A DNA stretch of 64,000 nucleotides, taken from positions 310,001 through 374,000 of the forward strand of contig NZ_FNXY01000002.1 of the NCBI RefSeq assembly GCF_900108855.1, given 5' to 3'. Source of the DNA: Dyadobacter koreensis (lineage in GTDB: Bacteria; Bacteroidota; Bacteroidia; Cytophagales; Spirosomataceae). The position numbers were made by a program, and so were the translations under genes. The number at the start of each line of letters is the position of its first letter. Within the stretch, counting starts at the first letter, position 1. The notes below the pieces were generated by a model. It was not told where the DNA came from, did no database searches, and saw nothing but the letters and a program-made list of their open reading frames with translations. This document shows positions 26,454 to 36,535 of the stretch, in pieces.

Positions 26454-28004
26454 ATGAAAAAACTATCCGGGCTCTCGCTTGGGTTGCTTCTGGCGACCTC
26501 AGTTTTAACCCAAGCTCAAACAAAAGATCCTATCATTGAAGGCATTGTAAAAGAAGCTAACGAAAATTCACAGCTTGAAAAACTGGCTCATGAACTCATG
26601 GATGTTGTCGGTCCACGCCTTGTGGGCTCACCTCAAATGCAGCAAGCCAACGAATGGGCGGTTGCGAAATATAAAGATTGGAATATCACCGCAAAAAATG
26701 AGAAGTGGGGCGAATGGCGTGGATGGGAACGTGGTGCTTCACATATCGACATGGTTTCTCCGCGGGTGAAATCTCTGGAAGGAATGCAGTTGGCGTGGAG
26801 CCCTTCAACGGGCGGCAAAACTATTACTGCCGATGCAATTATTATTCCGGATCTGGCTGATTCACTGGCTTTTGCAAAGTGGCTTCCGACAGTTAAGGGG
26901 AAATTTGTAATGATCAGTATGTTGCAGCCTACGGGTCGTCCGGACTACAACTGGCAGGAATTTGCTACCAAAGAATCCTTTGAAAAAATGAAAAAAGAGC
27001 GTGATATTCTGACAGAAGCCTGGACAAAACGTATAGCTAAAACAGGTTATTCACTCCGTACTTTACCTGCTGCTCTCGAAAAAGCGGGTGCGGTTGGTGT
27101 AGTAGCTTCTTATTGGTCAAAAGGATTTGGCGCGAATAAAATTTTTGGCGCAACAACCAAGAAAGTGCCAACGGTTGATATAGCTTTGGAAGATTATGGT
27201 CTGTTATACCGTTTGGCAGAATCCGGACATACGCCGAAAATCAGCGTAAGGGCAGATTCAAAGGAGAACGGCGTCGTACCAACTTTCAACACCATTGCCG
27301 AAATCAAAGGAACAGAAAAGCCGGACGAATATGTCATCCTTTCCGCGCATTTTGACTCATGGGACGGTGGTACAGGAGCGACCGATAACGGGACAGGAAC
27401 ATTGACAATGATGGAAGCAATGCGAATTTTGAAGAAAATTTATCCAAATCCAAAGAGAACGATTCTGGTTGGTCATTGGGGGAGTGAAGAGCAGGGACTT
27501 AACGGTTCCCGTGCATTTGTTGAAGATCATCCGGAAATTGTAAAAAATATCCAGGCGGTTTTCAATCAGGATAATGGTACAGGGCGCGTTGTAAATCTTG
27601 CAGGCCAGGGCTTTTTAAATTCCTATGAATACCTGGGACGCTGGTTGTCGAAAGTTCCTTCAAATATTAAAGATCAGATTGAAACAAGATTTCCTGGTGC
27701 GCCGGGAGCCGGTGGTTCTGACTTTGCTTCGTTTGTAGCAGCTGGTGCTCCGGCCTTTTCTTTAAGCTCACTGAACTGGTCTTATGGAACTTATACCTGG
27801 CACACAAACCGCGACACGTATGATAAAATTGTTTTCGATGACGTTCGTAACAATGCAATCCTAGCTGCAATAATGGCTTATCAGGCCAGCGAAGATCCTG
27901 TAAAAACTTCACGCGAAAAAAGTGTTCTTCCTGCGAATGCAAAAGGAGAACCTGGCGCCTGGCCCGCTATGAGAAGTCCTACGCGGAAAGGTGGGATGGA
28001 CTGA
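26454..28004 (+). CDS. Secreted M28-family metallopeptidase
   Basis: Exported zinc aminopeptidase of 516 residues, signal peptide residues 1-21. The co-catalytic zinc site is clear: His and first Asp in SAHFDSWDGGTGATDNGTG (near residues 298-315), Glu pair in GHWGSEEQGLNGS (near 345), Asp in AVFNQDNGTGRV (near 370), and the last His in TYTWHTNRDTYDK (near 450). A PA (protease-associated) insert is likely between residues 110 and 270. Such enzymes trim N-terminal residues from peptides in the periplasm or outside. A strong bidirectional terminator follows. Confidence 0.9.
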   Translation: MKKLSGLSLGLLLATSVLTQAQTKDPIIEGIVKEANENSQLEKLAHELMDVVGPRLVGSPQMQQANEWAVAKYKDWNITAKNEKWGEWRGWERGASHIDMVSPRVKSLEGMQLAWSPSTGGKTITADAIIIPDLADSLAFAKWLPTVKGKFVMISMLQPTGRPDYNWQEFATKESFEKMKKERDILTEAWTKRIAKTGYSLRTLPAALEKAGAVGVVASYWSKGFGANKIFGATTKKVPTVDIALEDYGLLYRLAESGHTPKISVRADSKENGVVPTFNTIAEIKGTEKPDEYVILSAHFDSWDGGTGATDNGTGTLTMMEAMRILKKIYPNPKRTILVGHWGSEEQGLNGSRAFVEDHPEIVKNIQAVFNQDNGTGRVVNLAGQGFLNSYEYLGRWLSKVPSNIKDQIETRFPGAPGAGGSDFASFVAAGAPAFSLSSLNWSYGTYTWHTNRDTYDKIVFDDVRNNAILAAIMAYQASEDPVKTSREKSVLPANAKGEPGAWPAMRSPTRKGGMD

Positions 28005-28039
28005 TGATTTAGTGAAGGACAAATGATGAGTTTTTTTAA

Positions 28040-28080
28040 GTAAAAAGAAGTCAGCTTTTCAAAAGTTGACTTCTTTTTAC
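28040..28080. terminator. Bidirectional terminator
   Basis: GTAAAAAGAAGTCA (28040-28053) pairs perfectly with TGACTTCTTTTTAC (28067-28080), and the loop itself can extend the stem (CTTTT/AAAAG). It separates the M28 gene from the convergent esterase gene. Confidence 0.88.
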
Positions 28081-28110
28081 TTTCTAGTCTTTAATATTTA
28101 TCATTTGACA

Positions 28111-29448
28111 TTAATTCCCGTCCGGTCTTGTCACTTTTACCAGCGGACTAAGCGGGAAGTTGAAATCTTTTAGCGGGTCCGGGTGTGCCGGATTATATTC
28201 AGGCAAGTTTTTAATCAGATATTTCGCGAGCTCCTGATCTTCCTTTTTTATTCCTTCTACAATGCATTTTGCCAGCTGATAGGCGCCATAGTTACTGAAA
28301 TGTGTATTGTCTTTGATCTCCTTATCCTGACCTGGAAAACTATTCGGAGGATAATGTACAAACGCTTTCTTGGATTCCTCCGGTCCTAATGCCTCCCAAA
28401 GTATTTTACTCATTAAATTCAAATCGATCAGCGTAACTTTTTGTTCTTTGGCCGTTTGTCTGGCAGCTTCCGGAAAGTCGCCCAGCGTATTGATGATATG
28501 CCCGGTCGAATCAAAATTTCTGCGATGCATACTGGATATCAAAACAGGTATACCGCCTTTCTTCCGGGTTTCAGAAATGAATTTTTCCAGTAAGGCTTTA
28601 TAACCGACAAATGGCAACAGATCTTTCTGTTTTTGGTCATTGTGGGCAAATTCGATCAGAAGATAATCGCCGGCTTTCATTTGAGAAAGTATTTTATCCA
28701 GCCGTTTTTCAGCTATAAAGCTTCGCAAAGATTCTCCTGATTCGGCATAATTTGCAACAGCCACCTGATACGGTTTAAAAAACCTTGAAATCATGTTTCC
28801 CCAGGCCGCGTATGGCTCGTTTGCCTGATCAACGACTGTCGAGTTTCCTGCGAGAAAGATGGTTTTCGCTTGGTCATTTTTGACAATTTCCAAACCGCAT
28901 ATTTTCGGCGCTATTCCGGAAAATTCAAAAGTCAGCTGATCATCCCAATGCCGATAGCCAACCTCCCTGGGTTTAAGAGCAATTTTTTCGTCCGCATTGA
29001 TTTTGGGAGAACGTAGATTAACAGTAAAAACCGGTGATACAAACTCACCGGTTTTTGTCTGAATATTTTCAAGCATCAGCCTGCGGCATTCCACTTTTAC
29101 CGTCGTGGAGGAAGTGCCTTTTGCATCACCAAGTATCAATTTAACATCATAATTTCCTTCCGGCAATTTCACCGAAAAAAAGAAAGAAGAATCTGACGTT
29201 ATGTAGTCCGATTCAAGTGTGTTTTTGCTTTTATTCGTTACACTTTTAACTGAGCTTCCAGTTACAAACCCATATCCCTTTTCATTAGAATAAAAGTCTT
29301 CCGGCTGCACTTTTTGATATCCTTTTGCTGCTTTTCCAATGCCGAAATCAAGCTTTAAATCTTGTCCAAAGGAAAGTTGACAAACGCTGATCAGTACAAC
29401 GATAAAATAATATTTACTTCTTTTGAAGCAATTGAACAGAGCTGTCAT
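28111..29448 (-). CDS. Rhamnogalacturonan acetylesterase with N-terminal beta domain
   Basis: Secreted SGNH hydrolase of 445 residues, signal peptide to about residue 28. Residues 30-190 form a beta-sandwich, carbohydrate-binding-like domain (LKLDFGIGKAAKGYQKV, VKLILGDAKG). The esterase domain follows: block I IFLAGNSTVVDQ (Ser near residue 205; Asn replaces the usual Asp before Ser), VANYAESGESLRSF, LLIEFAHNDQK and the catalytic DNTHFSNYGAYQLA. This is the two-domain CE12 layout seen in YesT relatives. The start overlaps the upstream GH105 gene by 35 bases, so translation is likely coupled. Confidence 0.85.
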   Translation of the reverse strand: MTALFNCFKRSKYYFIVVLISVCQLSFGQDLKLDFGIGKAAKGYQKVQPEDFYSNEKGYGFVTGSSVKSVTNKSKNTLESDYITSDSSFFFSVKLPEGNYDVKLILGDAKGTSSTTVKVECRRLMLENIQTKTGEFVSPVFTVNLRSPKINADEKIALKPREVGYRHWDDQLTFEFSGIAPKICGLEIVKNDQAKTIFLAGNSTVVDQANEPYAAWGNMISRFFKPYQVAVANYAESGESLRSFIAEKRLDKILSQMKAGDYLLIEFAHNDQKQKDLLPFVGYKALLEKFISETRKKGGIPVLISSMHRRNFDSTGHIINTLGDFPEAARQTAKEQKVTLIDLNLMSKILWEALGPEESKKAFVHYPPNSFPGQDKEIKDNTHFSNYGAYQLAKCIVEGIKKEDQELAKYLIKNLPEYNPAHPDPLKDFNFPLSPLVKVTRPDGN

Positions 29449-30805
29449 TGATTTCGAAAGACTTGTTTGCCAATAAATTAATTACTTCCGCACCAGCCAT
29501 AATGACCGGTCCGTAACCATGCGCTGCATAAGGACTGATCGGTCTGTGATAATAAAATGCAGGGTCAAAACCCATCCCGGTACCGACGCAAGTCCCTTCA
29601 ACTTGCCCTTCCTTATTAATTTTTGTCGAGACTGCGTTCCACGCGAGGAGTGTCATCGGAGCATAAGTCAATCCATCGATCCAGCCATTATTAATCGCTT
29701 TTGCAATAGAATAAGCATAAATAGCCGTCGCGGAAGTTTCCAGATAAGAATCATTCCGGTCCAAAAGCTGATGCCAGAATCCAGAGCCTGACTGATAGGA
29801 AGCTAAACCACGTACTTGTGCTTTTAACAATTCCAGAATTTTCGGTCTTCCCGGATGATTTGCCGGCAACACATCAAGCAATTCTACTTTGGTTAAAATC
29901 GCCCAGCCATTTGCACGCGCCCAATGGAATTCAGGATGCTCAGTCATACCTTCTACCCAACCGTGCATGTATACTCCTTTGTCCTTAACGAACATCCTGC
30001 CGGAGATTTGTAAAACCTGTTTTACGGCTTCATCATAGTATTTTTTCTCTCCTGTAAGTTTTCCCATTTGGGCCAAAGCAGGCACAGCCATAAACAAATC
30101 ATCAAGCCAGATCGTGTTCGGTTGAGGCCTGTTTCTGGCAAGCGATCCGTCTTTTAATTTATGTTCTTTGTTTAATATATAATCGATATGGCTATCGATC
30201 AAAGGCCGGAAATTTCCTGTGGTTCCTGCTCTTGTTGCTTTGATCATCGCGGCACACATGGCTCCGCAATCGTCCAAAGCATGTGGGTCAACAAGTCCGC
30301 GCAAAGGGCCAGCTGTTCCCCAATCGGCATGTTCTGTGCTTGTTTTTTTGAAAAAGGGAACGGATTCGGCAATAAATTGGAGACGCTTATCGGCATATTC
30401 CTTGAATTTCGGATCGCCGGTAACCTGACTGGCCAACAGCATGGAAGAATAGGTAACGCCCCATTCATAACTAACAATCCGGTAATTACCCTTCTGCAAA
30501 GCCGTGTTCTGGTCGATTTTTGTAAGATCAGTTACCGGTTTTCCTGTTTTACTATCTACAAAAGCTGTTGGCGTAACATTATTCAGATAGGCATAAATGC
30601 GGTTTAAATCTTTGACAATATTTTCCTTTTTTACCAGACCATACGGAACCGGATAATCAGGCTGCAATAAATGCAACGGCGTATTGGAATCGTTTGCTTT
30701 CGTTTCATTACGCTGAGCAGAAGCATTTTGGGAGTGACCTAAAACCAACGCTGAAAGAAGAACTCCCTGAAATATGAATTTTTTAGAAAGAGATTTTACG
30801 TACAT
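29414..30805 (-). CDS. GH105/GH88 unsaturated uronyl hydrolase
   Basis: Second GH105-type enzyme of the window, 463 residues, signal peptide residues 1-31 (LSALVLGHSQNASAQ). The family marks WLDDLFMAVPALAQMG (near residue 222), WARANGWAILTKVELL (near 295) and LETSATAIYAYSIAKAIN (near 360) align with those of the copies at 10460 and 38100. It should remove unsaturated galacturonate (or glucuronate) from oligosaccharide ends in the periplasm. It forms a two-gene operon with the downstream esterase, overlapping it by 35 bases. No copy of the LacI-type operator lies upstream, so regulation may differ. Confidence 0.87.
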   Translation of the reverse strand: MYVKSLSKKFIFQGVLLSALVLGHSQNASAQRNETKANDSNTPLHLLQPDYPVPYGLVKKENIVKDLNRIYAYLNNVTPTAFVDSKTGKPVTDLTKIDQNTALQKGNYRIVSYEWGVTYSSMLLASQVTGDPKFKEYADKRLQFIAESVPFFKKTSTEHADWGTAGPLRGLVDPHALDDCGAMCAAMIKATRAGTTGNFRPLIDSHIDYILNKEHKLKDGSLARNRPQPNTIWLDDLFMAVPALAQMGKLTGEKKYYDEAVKQVLQISGRMFVKDKGVYMHGWVEGMTEHPEFHWARANGWAILTKVELLDVLPANHPGRPKILELLKAQVRGLASYQSGSGFWHQLLDRNDSYLETSATAIYAYSIAKAINNGWIDGLTYAPMTLLAWNAVSTKINKEGQVEGTCVGTGMGFDPAFYYHRPISPYAAHGYGPVIMAGAEVINLLANKSFEINDSSVQLLQKK

Positions 30806-30985
30806 GTGTTGCCTGAAATTGCTGGGTTTAAAATTGTATTAAGATGGTATACAAATATGATAATTTTAAGTATCGCCACATTCACGTACTCACCTGCTTA
30901 TCCCAGGAATATTGTTTGCGAAAATCTAAAATTAAGCGCTCACAATGCTTAGCTTTGAATGTTACCAAACTTTTTTGTAAAGATT

Positions 30986-32377
30986 ATGCATATTATCCAG
31001 ACCATAGAAGCGCCGGAAAAGACACTTCTACTTCGTACGTTTGAATCAGGTACCGAACCTGAAAATCAGGAATTTTTTAAAGCGGATAAAGGCGAGATCT
31101 GGTGGCCAACGGAAAACGAAATTTGGTTGGGACTGGGAAAATCGCCGAAACTTCCTGTAATACTAAAAACCTTTCGTTTGGCTTTTTTTAAACGCAAAGA
31201 CCGATGGCCCGAAAATATCATATTGGACGCTATTGGAAAATCTTCGGACTGGATAGAAAATGCGGTTAACGGGATTGTGTTAGGTGGTTATAATTTGCAG
31301 TTATATAAAACAGAGCCAAAATTGTTCAGCTCATTTTTTGGCGAGAACGGAAAACTGTTCATCTTGACAGATAAAATTACAGAAGAGAACGAGTCTGCGA
31401 TCAATATAGCTTCCAAAACGGCGGCAGTTCAAATCCGTATTATGGATTTAATGAACGCGCCTTCGAATTACAAATCGCCGGAAAAATTAGCAGAATGGGC
31501 GGTTGAATCAGGACAAAAAAATAATTATAAAGTAACGATCCTGGATAAGAACAAGCTTAACGAACTTCATATGTACGCTTTGCTGGCTGTCAGCAAAGGA
31601 AGCGATTTGCCTCCTGTCATGATCGTGTCTGAGTATGTGCCGGAAAAATATGAGAAAACTATCGCTCTGGTTGGTAAGGGAGTGACGTTTGATACGGGAG
31701 GAATTTCGATCAAACCTTCTGCAAGTATGCATCTCATGAAAAGTGATATGGGAGGTGCTGCGGCAGTCCTTGGAATTGTCGAACTGGCCGCTCAGCTCAA
31801 ACTTCCGGTAAAAATAATCGGCGTGGTTCCTTCGACGGAAAATTGTGTTGACGGTTCTTCTATGAAACCGGGGGATGTGATAAAATCATATGCAGGAAAA
31901 ACGATTGAAGTCATTGATACGGACGCAGAAGGGCGCCTGATCCTTGCAGATGGACTGAGTTATGCTGTAAGGGAATTTAAACCTGACGTCGTAATCGATC
32001 TCGCGACTTTGACAGGCAGTGTTATTCAAACGCTTGGTTATGAGGCTGCCGGGTTGTTTTCGGTAAGTGATAACCTTGCCAATGATCTGACAAAATCAGG
32101 CGAAAAAACTGGTGAACGTTTGTGGCGTCTGCCGGTTTGGGATGAATACAAAGAGGAAATTTCTTCGGATATCGCGGACTTGAAAAATTATCATGGAAAA
32201 CCGTTGGCAGGTGCGATCGTCGCTGCAAAATTCCTCGAAGTTTTTACAGATGAGCATCCTGAATGGGCGCATCTCGATATTGCCGGAATGGCTTTTGGAG
32301 ACAATGAATTTGCTCCTGGCCGTGCAGGTACCGGATATGGAATTCGATTGCTAAGAGATTATTTATCAGCATTGTAG
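30986..32377 (+). CDS. pepA: Leucyl aminopeptidase (M17)
   Basis: Cytosolic hexameric aminopeptidase releasing N-terminal residues from peptides. About 463 residues from ATG 30986; an upstream in-frame ATG at 30959 would add nine. The two-metal site is complete: Lys and Asp in LVGKGVTFDTGG, Lys-Asp in MHLMKSDMGGAAAV, and the signature DTDAEGRLILADGLSYA (canonical NTDAEGRL with Asn changed to Asp). The bicarbonate-binding Arg is in this signature. It is monocistronic and followed by 210 bases without a gene. Confidence 0.93.
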   Translation: MHIIQTIEAPEKTLLLRTFESGTEPENQEFFKADKGEIWWPTENEIWLGLGKSPKLPVILKTFRLAFFKRKDRWPENIILDAIGKSSDWIENAVNGIVLGGYNLQLYKTEPKLFSSFFGENGKLFILTDKITEENESAINIASKTAAVQIRIMDLMNAPSNYKSPEKLAEWAVESGQKNNYKVTILDKNKLNELHMYALLAVSKGSDLPPVMIVSEYVPEKYEKTIALVGKGVTFDTGGISIKPSASMHLMKSDMGGAAAVLGIVELAAQLKLPVKIIGVVPSTENCVDGSSMKPGDVIKSYAGKTIEVIDTDAEGRLILADGLSYAVREFKPDVVIDLATLTGSVIQTLGYEAAGLFSVSDNLANDLTKSGEKTGERLWRLPVWDEYKEEISSDIADLKNYHGKPLAGAIVAAKFLEVFTDEHPEWAHLDIAGMAFGDNEFAPGRAGTGYGIRLLRDYLSAL

Positions 32378-32587
32378 GGTGAAGTATGCGTGCCATTGGT
32401 GAGATTCTTTGTTTTAATTTAAATTAATCCACACGATAAATTTAAATTTTCAGATCACAGAAATTTAACTGCGGCTTTACTTGATAAATAGCTTGTTTTT
32501 GTTAGATTTGGAAAAGGAAGTTCTCTGAAATTTTCCTGTCGAATAGTCCGGATTCGAGCAGTATACTATCACTACAAACTATTTTTT

Positions 32588-33802
32588 ATGGCGCGTCCTT
32601 TAACTTTTTTATGTATTTCAACCTATTTCAAAGGAAATGACTTCCTGAGAGCCTGTAAAAATGCAGGCAATATCGTCTATCTGTTAACGGCCAAAAAGCT
32701 GGACCAGAAACCTTGGGCGAGAGAATCCGTTGATGAGTTTTTTTACATAGAAGAAGGAGAAGACAAAACATATGACATGGACGAAGTGGTTACCGGCCTT
32801 GCTTATATTATGCGAAGCCGGATGATCGATCGCGTTGTTGCGCTGGATGATTTTGACGTTGAAAAAGCCGCCTTGATCAGAGAATATTTCCGCATCCCCG
32901 GTATGGGGCAAACTACTGGAAAATATTTCAGGGATAAGCTGGCTATGCGTACCAAAGCAGCAGAATCAGGAATTCTGGTCCCCGGTTTTTGCGGTTTGTT
33001 TAACGACGAAGTGATTAATAAATTCTTAGACGATCATGCCGGTCCGTGGATGATCAAACCGCGTTCTGAGGCATCAGCGACGGGTATAAAAAAATTGCAT
33101 ACGCGAGAAGAATTGTGGGAGACAATCCATGAACTGGGCGATAAAAGACATGCGTATCTGGTTGAGCAATTTAAGCCGGGAGACGTATATCACGTAGATT
33201 CGTTGTCCATGAATGGCCGCGTAATTTTCACCTGGAACAGCAAGTATCTTGCTCCTCCGTTTGATGTAGCCCACGGCGGTGGGATTTTCCGATCTATGAC
33301 TGTCCCCTTCGATTCTTCTGAGGCCCACGCTTTAGAAACGATTTCGATTGACGTTTTAAAAGCTTTTGGCCTGCGTCACAGCGCTTCTCATACTGAAGTG
33401 ATCCGCTCGAAGGATGATGGGAAATATTATTTTCTTGAAACTTCATCCCGGGTTGGAGGGGCGCATCTTTCGGAATTAGTAGAGGCTTCTTCGGGAATTA
33501 ATCTCTGGAAGGAATGGGCAAAAATGGAAACCGCAGAAGCGAAAGGCGAACCCTTTAAATTACCACCAAGCCGTAAAGAATATGCTGGTATTATCATTTC
33601 GCTGACACGTCAGCAATGGCCCGATATCTCCATTTTTAATGATCCTGAAATTGTCTGGAGAATGGACGAGGAATATCATATCGGCCTGGTCGTCCGCTCA
33701 AAATCCAAAGATAAAGTAATCGAGCTTTTGGATAAATACGCTGAGATAATTCAAAGTGAATACCATGCGTCTGCGCCCGCTCCGGATCGCCCTATGCACT
33801 GA
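32588..33802 (+). CDS. ATP-grasp enzyme of unknown substrate
   Basis: Cytosolic ATP-grasp ligase-like protein of 404 residues. The N-terminal pre-ATP-grasp domain begins LTFLCISTYFKGNDF; the ATP-grasp part spans about residues 115-310, with MIKPRSEASATGIKKL (ATP-binding loop), YLVEQFKPGDVYHVDS and the Mg2+-binding KYYFLETSSRVGGAHLSEL. Such proteins join a carboxylate to an amine or thiol nucleophile through an acyl phosphate. Bacteroidota carry close relatives without assigned function. It is alone, with no biosynthetic neighbours to suggest a substrate. Confidence 0.8.
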   Translation: MARPLTFLCISTYFKGNDFLRACKNAGNIVYLLTAKKLDQKPWARESVDEFFYIEEGEDKTYDMDEVVTGLAYIMRSRMIDRVVALDDFDVEKAALIREYFRIPGMGQTTGKYFRDKLAMRTKAAESGILVPGFCGLFNDEVINKFLDDHAGPWMIKPRSEASATGIKKLHTREELWETIHELGDKRHAYLVEQFKPGDVYHVDSLSMNGRVIFTWNSKYLAPPFDVAHGGGIFRSMTVPFDSSEAHALETISIDVLKAFGLRHSASHTEVIRSKDDGKYYFLETSSRVGGAHLSELVEASSGINLWKEWAKMETAEAKGEPFKLPPSRKEYAGIIISLTRQQWPDISIFNDPEIVWRMDEEYHIGLVVRSKSKDKVIELLDKYAEIIQSEYHASAPAPDRPMH

Positions 33803-34061
33803 TTATTGATTTAGTAAAGTCGAAATAAAAGATTAATTGATAGAAATAACTTAATGAACTTTTTAAGTTATTTCACAGGAAGCATTTTTAAGCATTCAGG
33901 TTGCCAGAGTACCCATTTGGAACCTGGATGCTTTTTAAATATAGGAATAAGAATCACTACGGCACTCATTATGTCTGCAGTGTGAGAAGAGCGTTTTGTA
34001 TAAATAGAAATAACGTTTATTGCCAGGTTAGCTTGACTTTTCACCTCATAACGGTTCCTAT

Positions 34062-34616
34062 ATGTTCAACTTTTCCAAATTTGCTTTTTTACTTTTATTT
34101 TCATCTTTCATCTTTTTTGGATGTAAAAAGGATGAAAAGGAAATTATACCAACCAGTACCATTACCTTCGATGGCGCTACGTATGATCTTGCAAATGGAT
34201 TGCTGATCGACTACGGTCAGTATACCAAGGCAGAAGGGCATGGGCAGGTTCTGTTTCTTTATTCGTCAGGTATTACGATTCACGAAACTGGCGGACAAAT
34301 AGATTCGACTTCCGGTAAGGGGCACGTCGTGTATTTTGAAATTTACAGTCCGGTTTCAAACGCTTTGGGTGATGGTGAATATGCTTTTGATGATACTTCA
34401 ACCTTTCTTTCAAAAACTTTCGGCTATTCCTATGTTGTTTTAAATGCGGATTATATTACATCCAGCGGCGAGGTCCATGCGATAATCGCGGGTAAAGTTT
34501 CTGTAAAAAAGGCAGGCACAATTTATGATATTACGTTCGACTGTGTCGAAGGTTCTGACGGAAAAAAATTATCCGGTTTTTATCACGGACCTTTGAAGTT
34601 TTATGACGCAAAATAA
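34062..34616 (+). CDS. Hypothetical lipoprotein
   Basis: Lipoprotein of 184 residues: hydrophobic signal peptide with lipobox FFGC (Cys21), then KKDEKE and a mostly beta-structured domain (STITFDGATYDLANGLLIDYG, VYFEIYSPVSNALGDGEYAFDD, GKVSVKKAGTIYDITFDC). Several short Bacteroidota lipoproteins share this style of opening; I do not recognise a named family. Probably outer-membrane anchored. The stop codon lies in the left arm of the following terminator. Confidence 0.75.
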   Translation: MFNFSKFAFLLLFSSFIFFGCKKDEKEIIPTSTITFDGATYDLANGLLIDYGQYTKAEGHGQVLFLYSSGITIHETGGQIDSTSGKGHVVYFEIYSPVSNALGDGEYAFDDTSTFLSKTFGYSYVVLNADYITSSGEVHAIIAGKVSVKKAGTIYDITFDCVEGSDGKKLSGFYHGPLKFYDAK

Positions 34617-34659
34617 GAGGCAGTCAAAATGAAAGTTCATTTCGACTGCCTCTTATTTT
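34610..34659. terminator. Bidirectional terminator containing the lipoprotein stop codon
   Basis: A perfect 16-base stem: 34610-34625 (ending GAGGCAGTC) with 34644-34659 (starting GACTGCCTC), A/T-tailed on both sides. It serves the lipoprotein gene and the convergent operon that ends at 34693. Confidence 0.9.
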
Positions 34660-34692
34660 ATTTCCAACATTAAATGCGGATCTAAAATTGAA

Positions 34693-35130
34693 TTACATCG
34701 GTAACTTAAACGCTTGACGACCAACTAGAATCCAGTTTCCTTTTGTTTTCTGCCAGACATAAAATACGCCAAGTTTCACAGGTGCAGGATCTTTTCCTTT
34801 ATTATGTGTGTCGCCCGACAATGTGTGGCGAACCATTGCTACATCACCCGAAACGGTTATTTTTTGATCAGCGATATCTATGCGTGTAAAATGCGATTCC
34901 CCGCTGGTCAATGCACGGATAAATTCTTTTTGATCTTCAAGCAGACCGTTTGAATGTCCGTAAGACAAAAGCGGAGAAGTAAGTTTTCCTAAAACCGCTG
35001 CATCCGCAGAAACGATTGCGTTTTTTAATTTTTCAACCGCTTCGCCTACTGCTTTTTCATCGGCCGTCTGAGCAAAAGAAATGAGGCTGGCGAACATAAA
35101 TAATACGGCAACTAAAAATGTTTTCTTCAT
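34693..35130 (-). CDS. Secreted NTF2-like (DUF4440/SnoaL-type) protein
   Basis: Exported protein of 145 residues: signal peptide MKKTFLVAVLFMFASLISFAQ then a small cone-shaped alpha+beta domain of the DUF4440/NTF2-like superfamily (VEKLKNAIVSADAAVLGKL, LSYGHSNGLLEDQKEFIRAL, VAMVRHTLSGDTHNKG, LGVFYVWQKTKGNWILVGRQAFKLP). I start at ATG 35130; a longer frame would overlap the transporter gene and bury the signal peptide. It is the last gene after the uronate operon (67 bases after the transporter stop). Its role is unknown. Confidence 0.82.
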   Translation of the reverse strand: MKKTFLVAVLFMFASLISFAQTADEKAVGEAVEKLKNAIVSADAAVLGKLTSPLLSYGHSNGLLEDQKEFIRALTSGESHFTRIDIADQKITVSGDVAMVRHTLSGDTHNKGKDPAPVKLGVFYVWQKTKGNWILVGRQAFKLPM

Positions 35131-35197
35131 AACAACTAAGAATAATTTTTTGAATTGTTTTAATTCGATAGCCGACTGCCGAAAGCTGACTGCCATT

Positions 35198-36502
35198 TTA
35201 AATTTTAACTTGTTCCATCTTAGGTGCAAAGAAGTGCATTACAGCCCAAGCAAGCAAATAAGCGAAACCGCAAATGATAAAAATAACATTGTAACCACCG
35301 CCAATATTTCCTGCTGTTTTATAATTATCAAGGATAATACCTACCATAAGTGGAAAAAGTATCCCACCTACTGATCCGGCCATTCCACCTATACCCACAA
35401 CCGAGCTTACCGCTTTTTTCGGAAACATATCCGATGCTGTTGTAAAAATATTGGCACTCCATGCCTGGTGAGCCGCTGCTGCCAAACTGATCAAAAATAC
35501 AGCCTGCCAAATGTTTGTGGTATACTGGGCCAGCATGATTGGAGTGACCAGGATTGCAAAAATGAACATGGAAGTTTTACGTGCACGAAAGATCGGCCAG
35601 CCTTTATTGATGAAATAACCGGAAAGGTATCCGCCGCCAATACTACCGATTGTAGTCGCGGTATAAACAATTACGAGTTCAAGACTTGGTTTGGACAAAT
35701 TCAGTTTGAAAGCTTCGGCGAAGTAGGATGGAAGCCAGTAAAGGAAAAACCACCAGATCGGATCGGTTAACATTTTTCCAAAAACGAAAGCCCAGGTCTG
35801 ACGAACTTTGAAAAGATCAAGCCATTTCACCGGTGCTTCTTTACTGGTATCAGGCTCGTTGTCACTATGGATATAGTCGAATTCAGCCTTGTTAATACGT
35901 TCCTGTTTTGCTGGTACTTCGTAATATCTCCACCAGAAAAATAACCAGACAAAACCCAGCGCTCCTGTAATTAAAAATGCTTCCTGCCATCCATAAGCGC
36001 CTAAAAGCCATGGAACCATAATAGGGGCAACGACAGCACCAATATTAGCACCAGAATTGAAAATACCCGTCGCCAGCGCACGTTCTTTTTTAGGAAACCA
36101 TTCCGCTGTCGCCTTGATAGCAACAGGAAAATTTCCTGCTTCTCCTAGTCCAAGCAATGCGCGCATCAATCCAAAACTAAGAGTTCCGGTTGCTGCGGCG
36201 TGAAGAATGGCTGCTATACTCCAAACAACAACAGAAATAATGTAACCTAACTTCGTTCCAATTTTGTCAATAATTGCACCAAAACCAATGAGCGAAACCG
36301 CGTAGGCTGCTTGAAATGCCATAACAATATGACTGAAATCTTTTTCTGTCCAGGCGAAATCAGATTCCAAAGCTGGTTTTAGCAGACCCAGGACCTGCCT
36401 GTCGAGATAATTAATGGTGGTGGCAAAAAAGAGCAGAGCCACAACGCGCCAGCGATATTTGGTCATGTGACTTTCCAGCTTAGGGATTTCAGTAGTAAGC
36501 AT
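35198..36502 (-). CDS. MFS hexuronate transporter (ExuT-like)
   Basis: Inner-membrane permease of 434 residues with about 12 transmembrane helices, anion:cation symporter branch of the major facilitator superfamily. The opening VVALLFFATTINYLDRQVLGLL and the GLGEAGNFPVAIKATAEWFPKKERALATG stretch are typical of ExuT/GudP-like hexuronate carriers. Its place in an operon with tagaturonate reductase, GH105 and GH28 genes points to galacturonate or its unsaturated or keto relatives as substrate. No SusC/SusD is in this locus, so outer-membrane uptake must rely on genes elsewhere. Confidence 0.88.
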   Translation of the reverse strand: MLTTEIPKLESHMTKYRWRVVALLFFATTINYLDRQVLGLLKPALESDFAWTEKDFSHIVMAFQAAYAVSLIGFGAIIDKIGTKLGYIISVVVWSIAAILHAAATGTLSFGLMRALLGLGEAGNFPVAIKATAEWFPKKERALATGIFNSGANIGAVVAPIMVPWLLGAYGWQEAFLITGALGFVWLFFWWRYYEVPAKQERINKAEFDYIHSDNEPDTSKEAPVKWLDLFKVRQTWAFVFGKMLTDPIWWFFLYWLPSYFAEAFKLNLSKPSLELVIVYTATTIGSIGGGYLSGYFINKGWPIFRARKTSMFIFAILVTPIMLAQYTTNIWQAVFLISLAAAAHQAWSANIFTTASDMFPKKAVSSVVGIGGMAGSVGGILFPLMVGIILDNYKTAGNIGGGYNVIFIICGFAYLLAWAVMHFFAPKMEQVKI

Positions 36503-36535
36503 AAGAGCAACTGATTATTGTTCTGAAATAGGAAA

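Noticed and set aside
34001..34025. AACGTTTATTGCCAG as a fourth operator copy
   Set aside because: Only half a site matches, with no palindrome and no pectin gene following.
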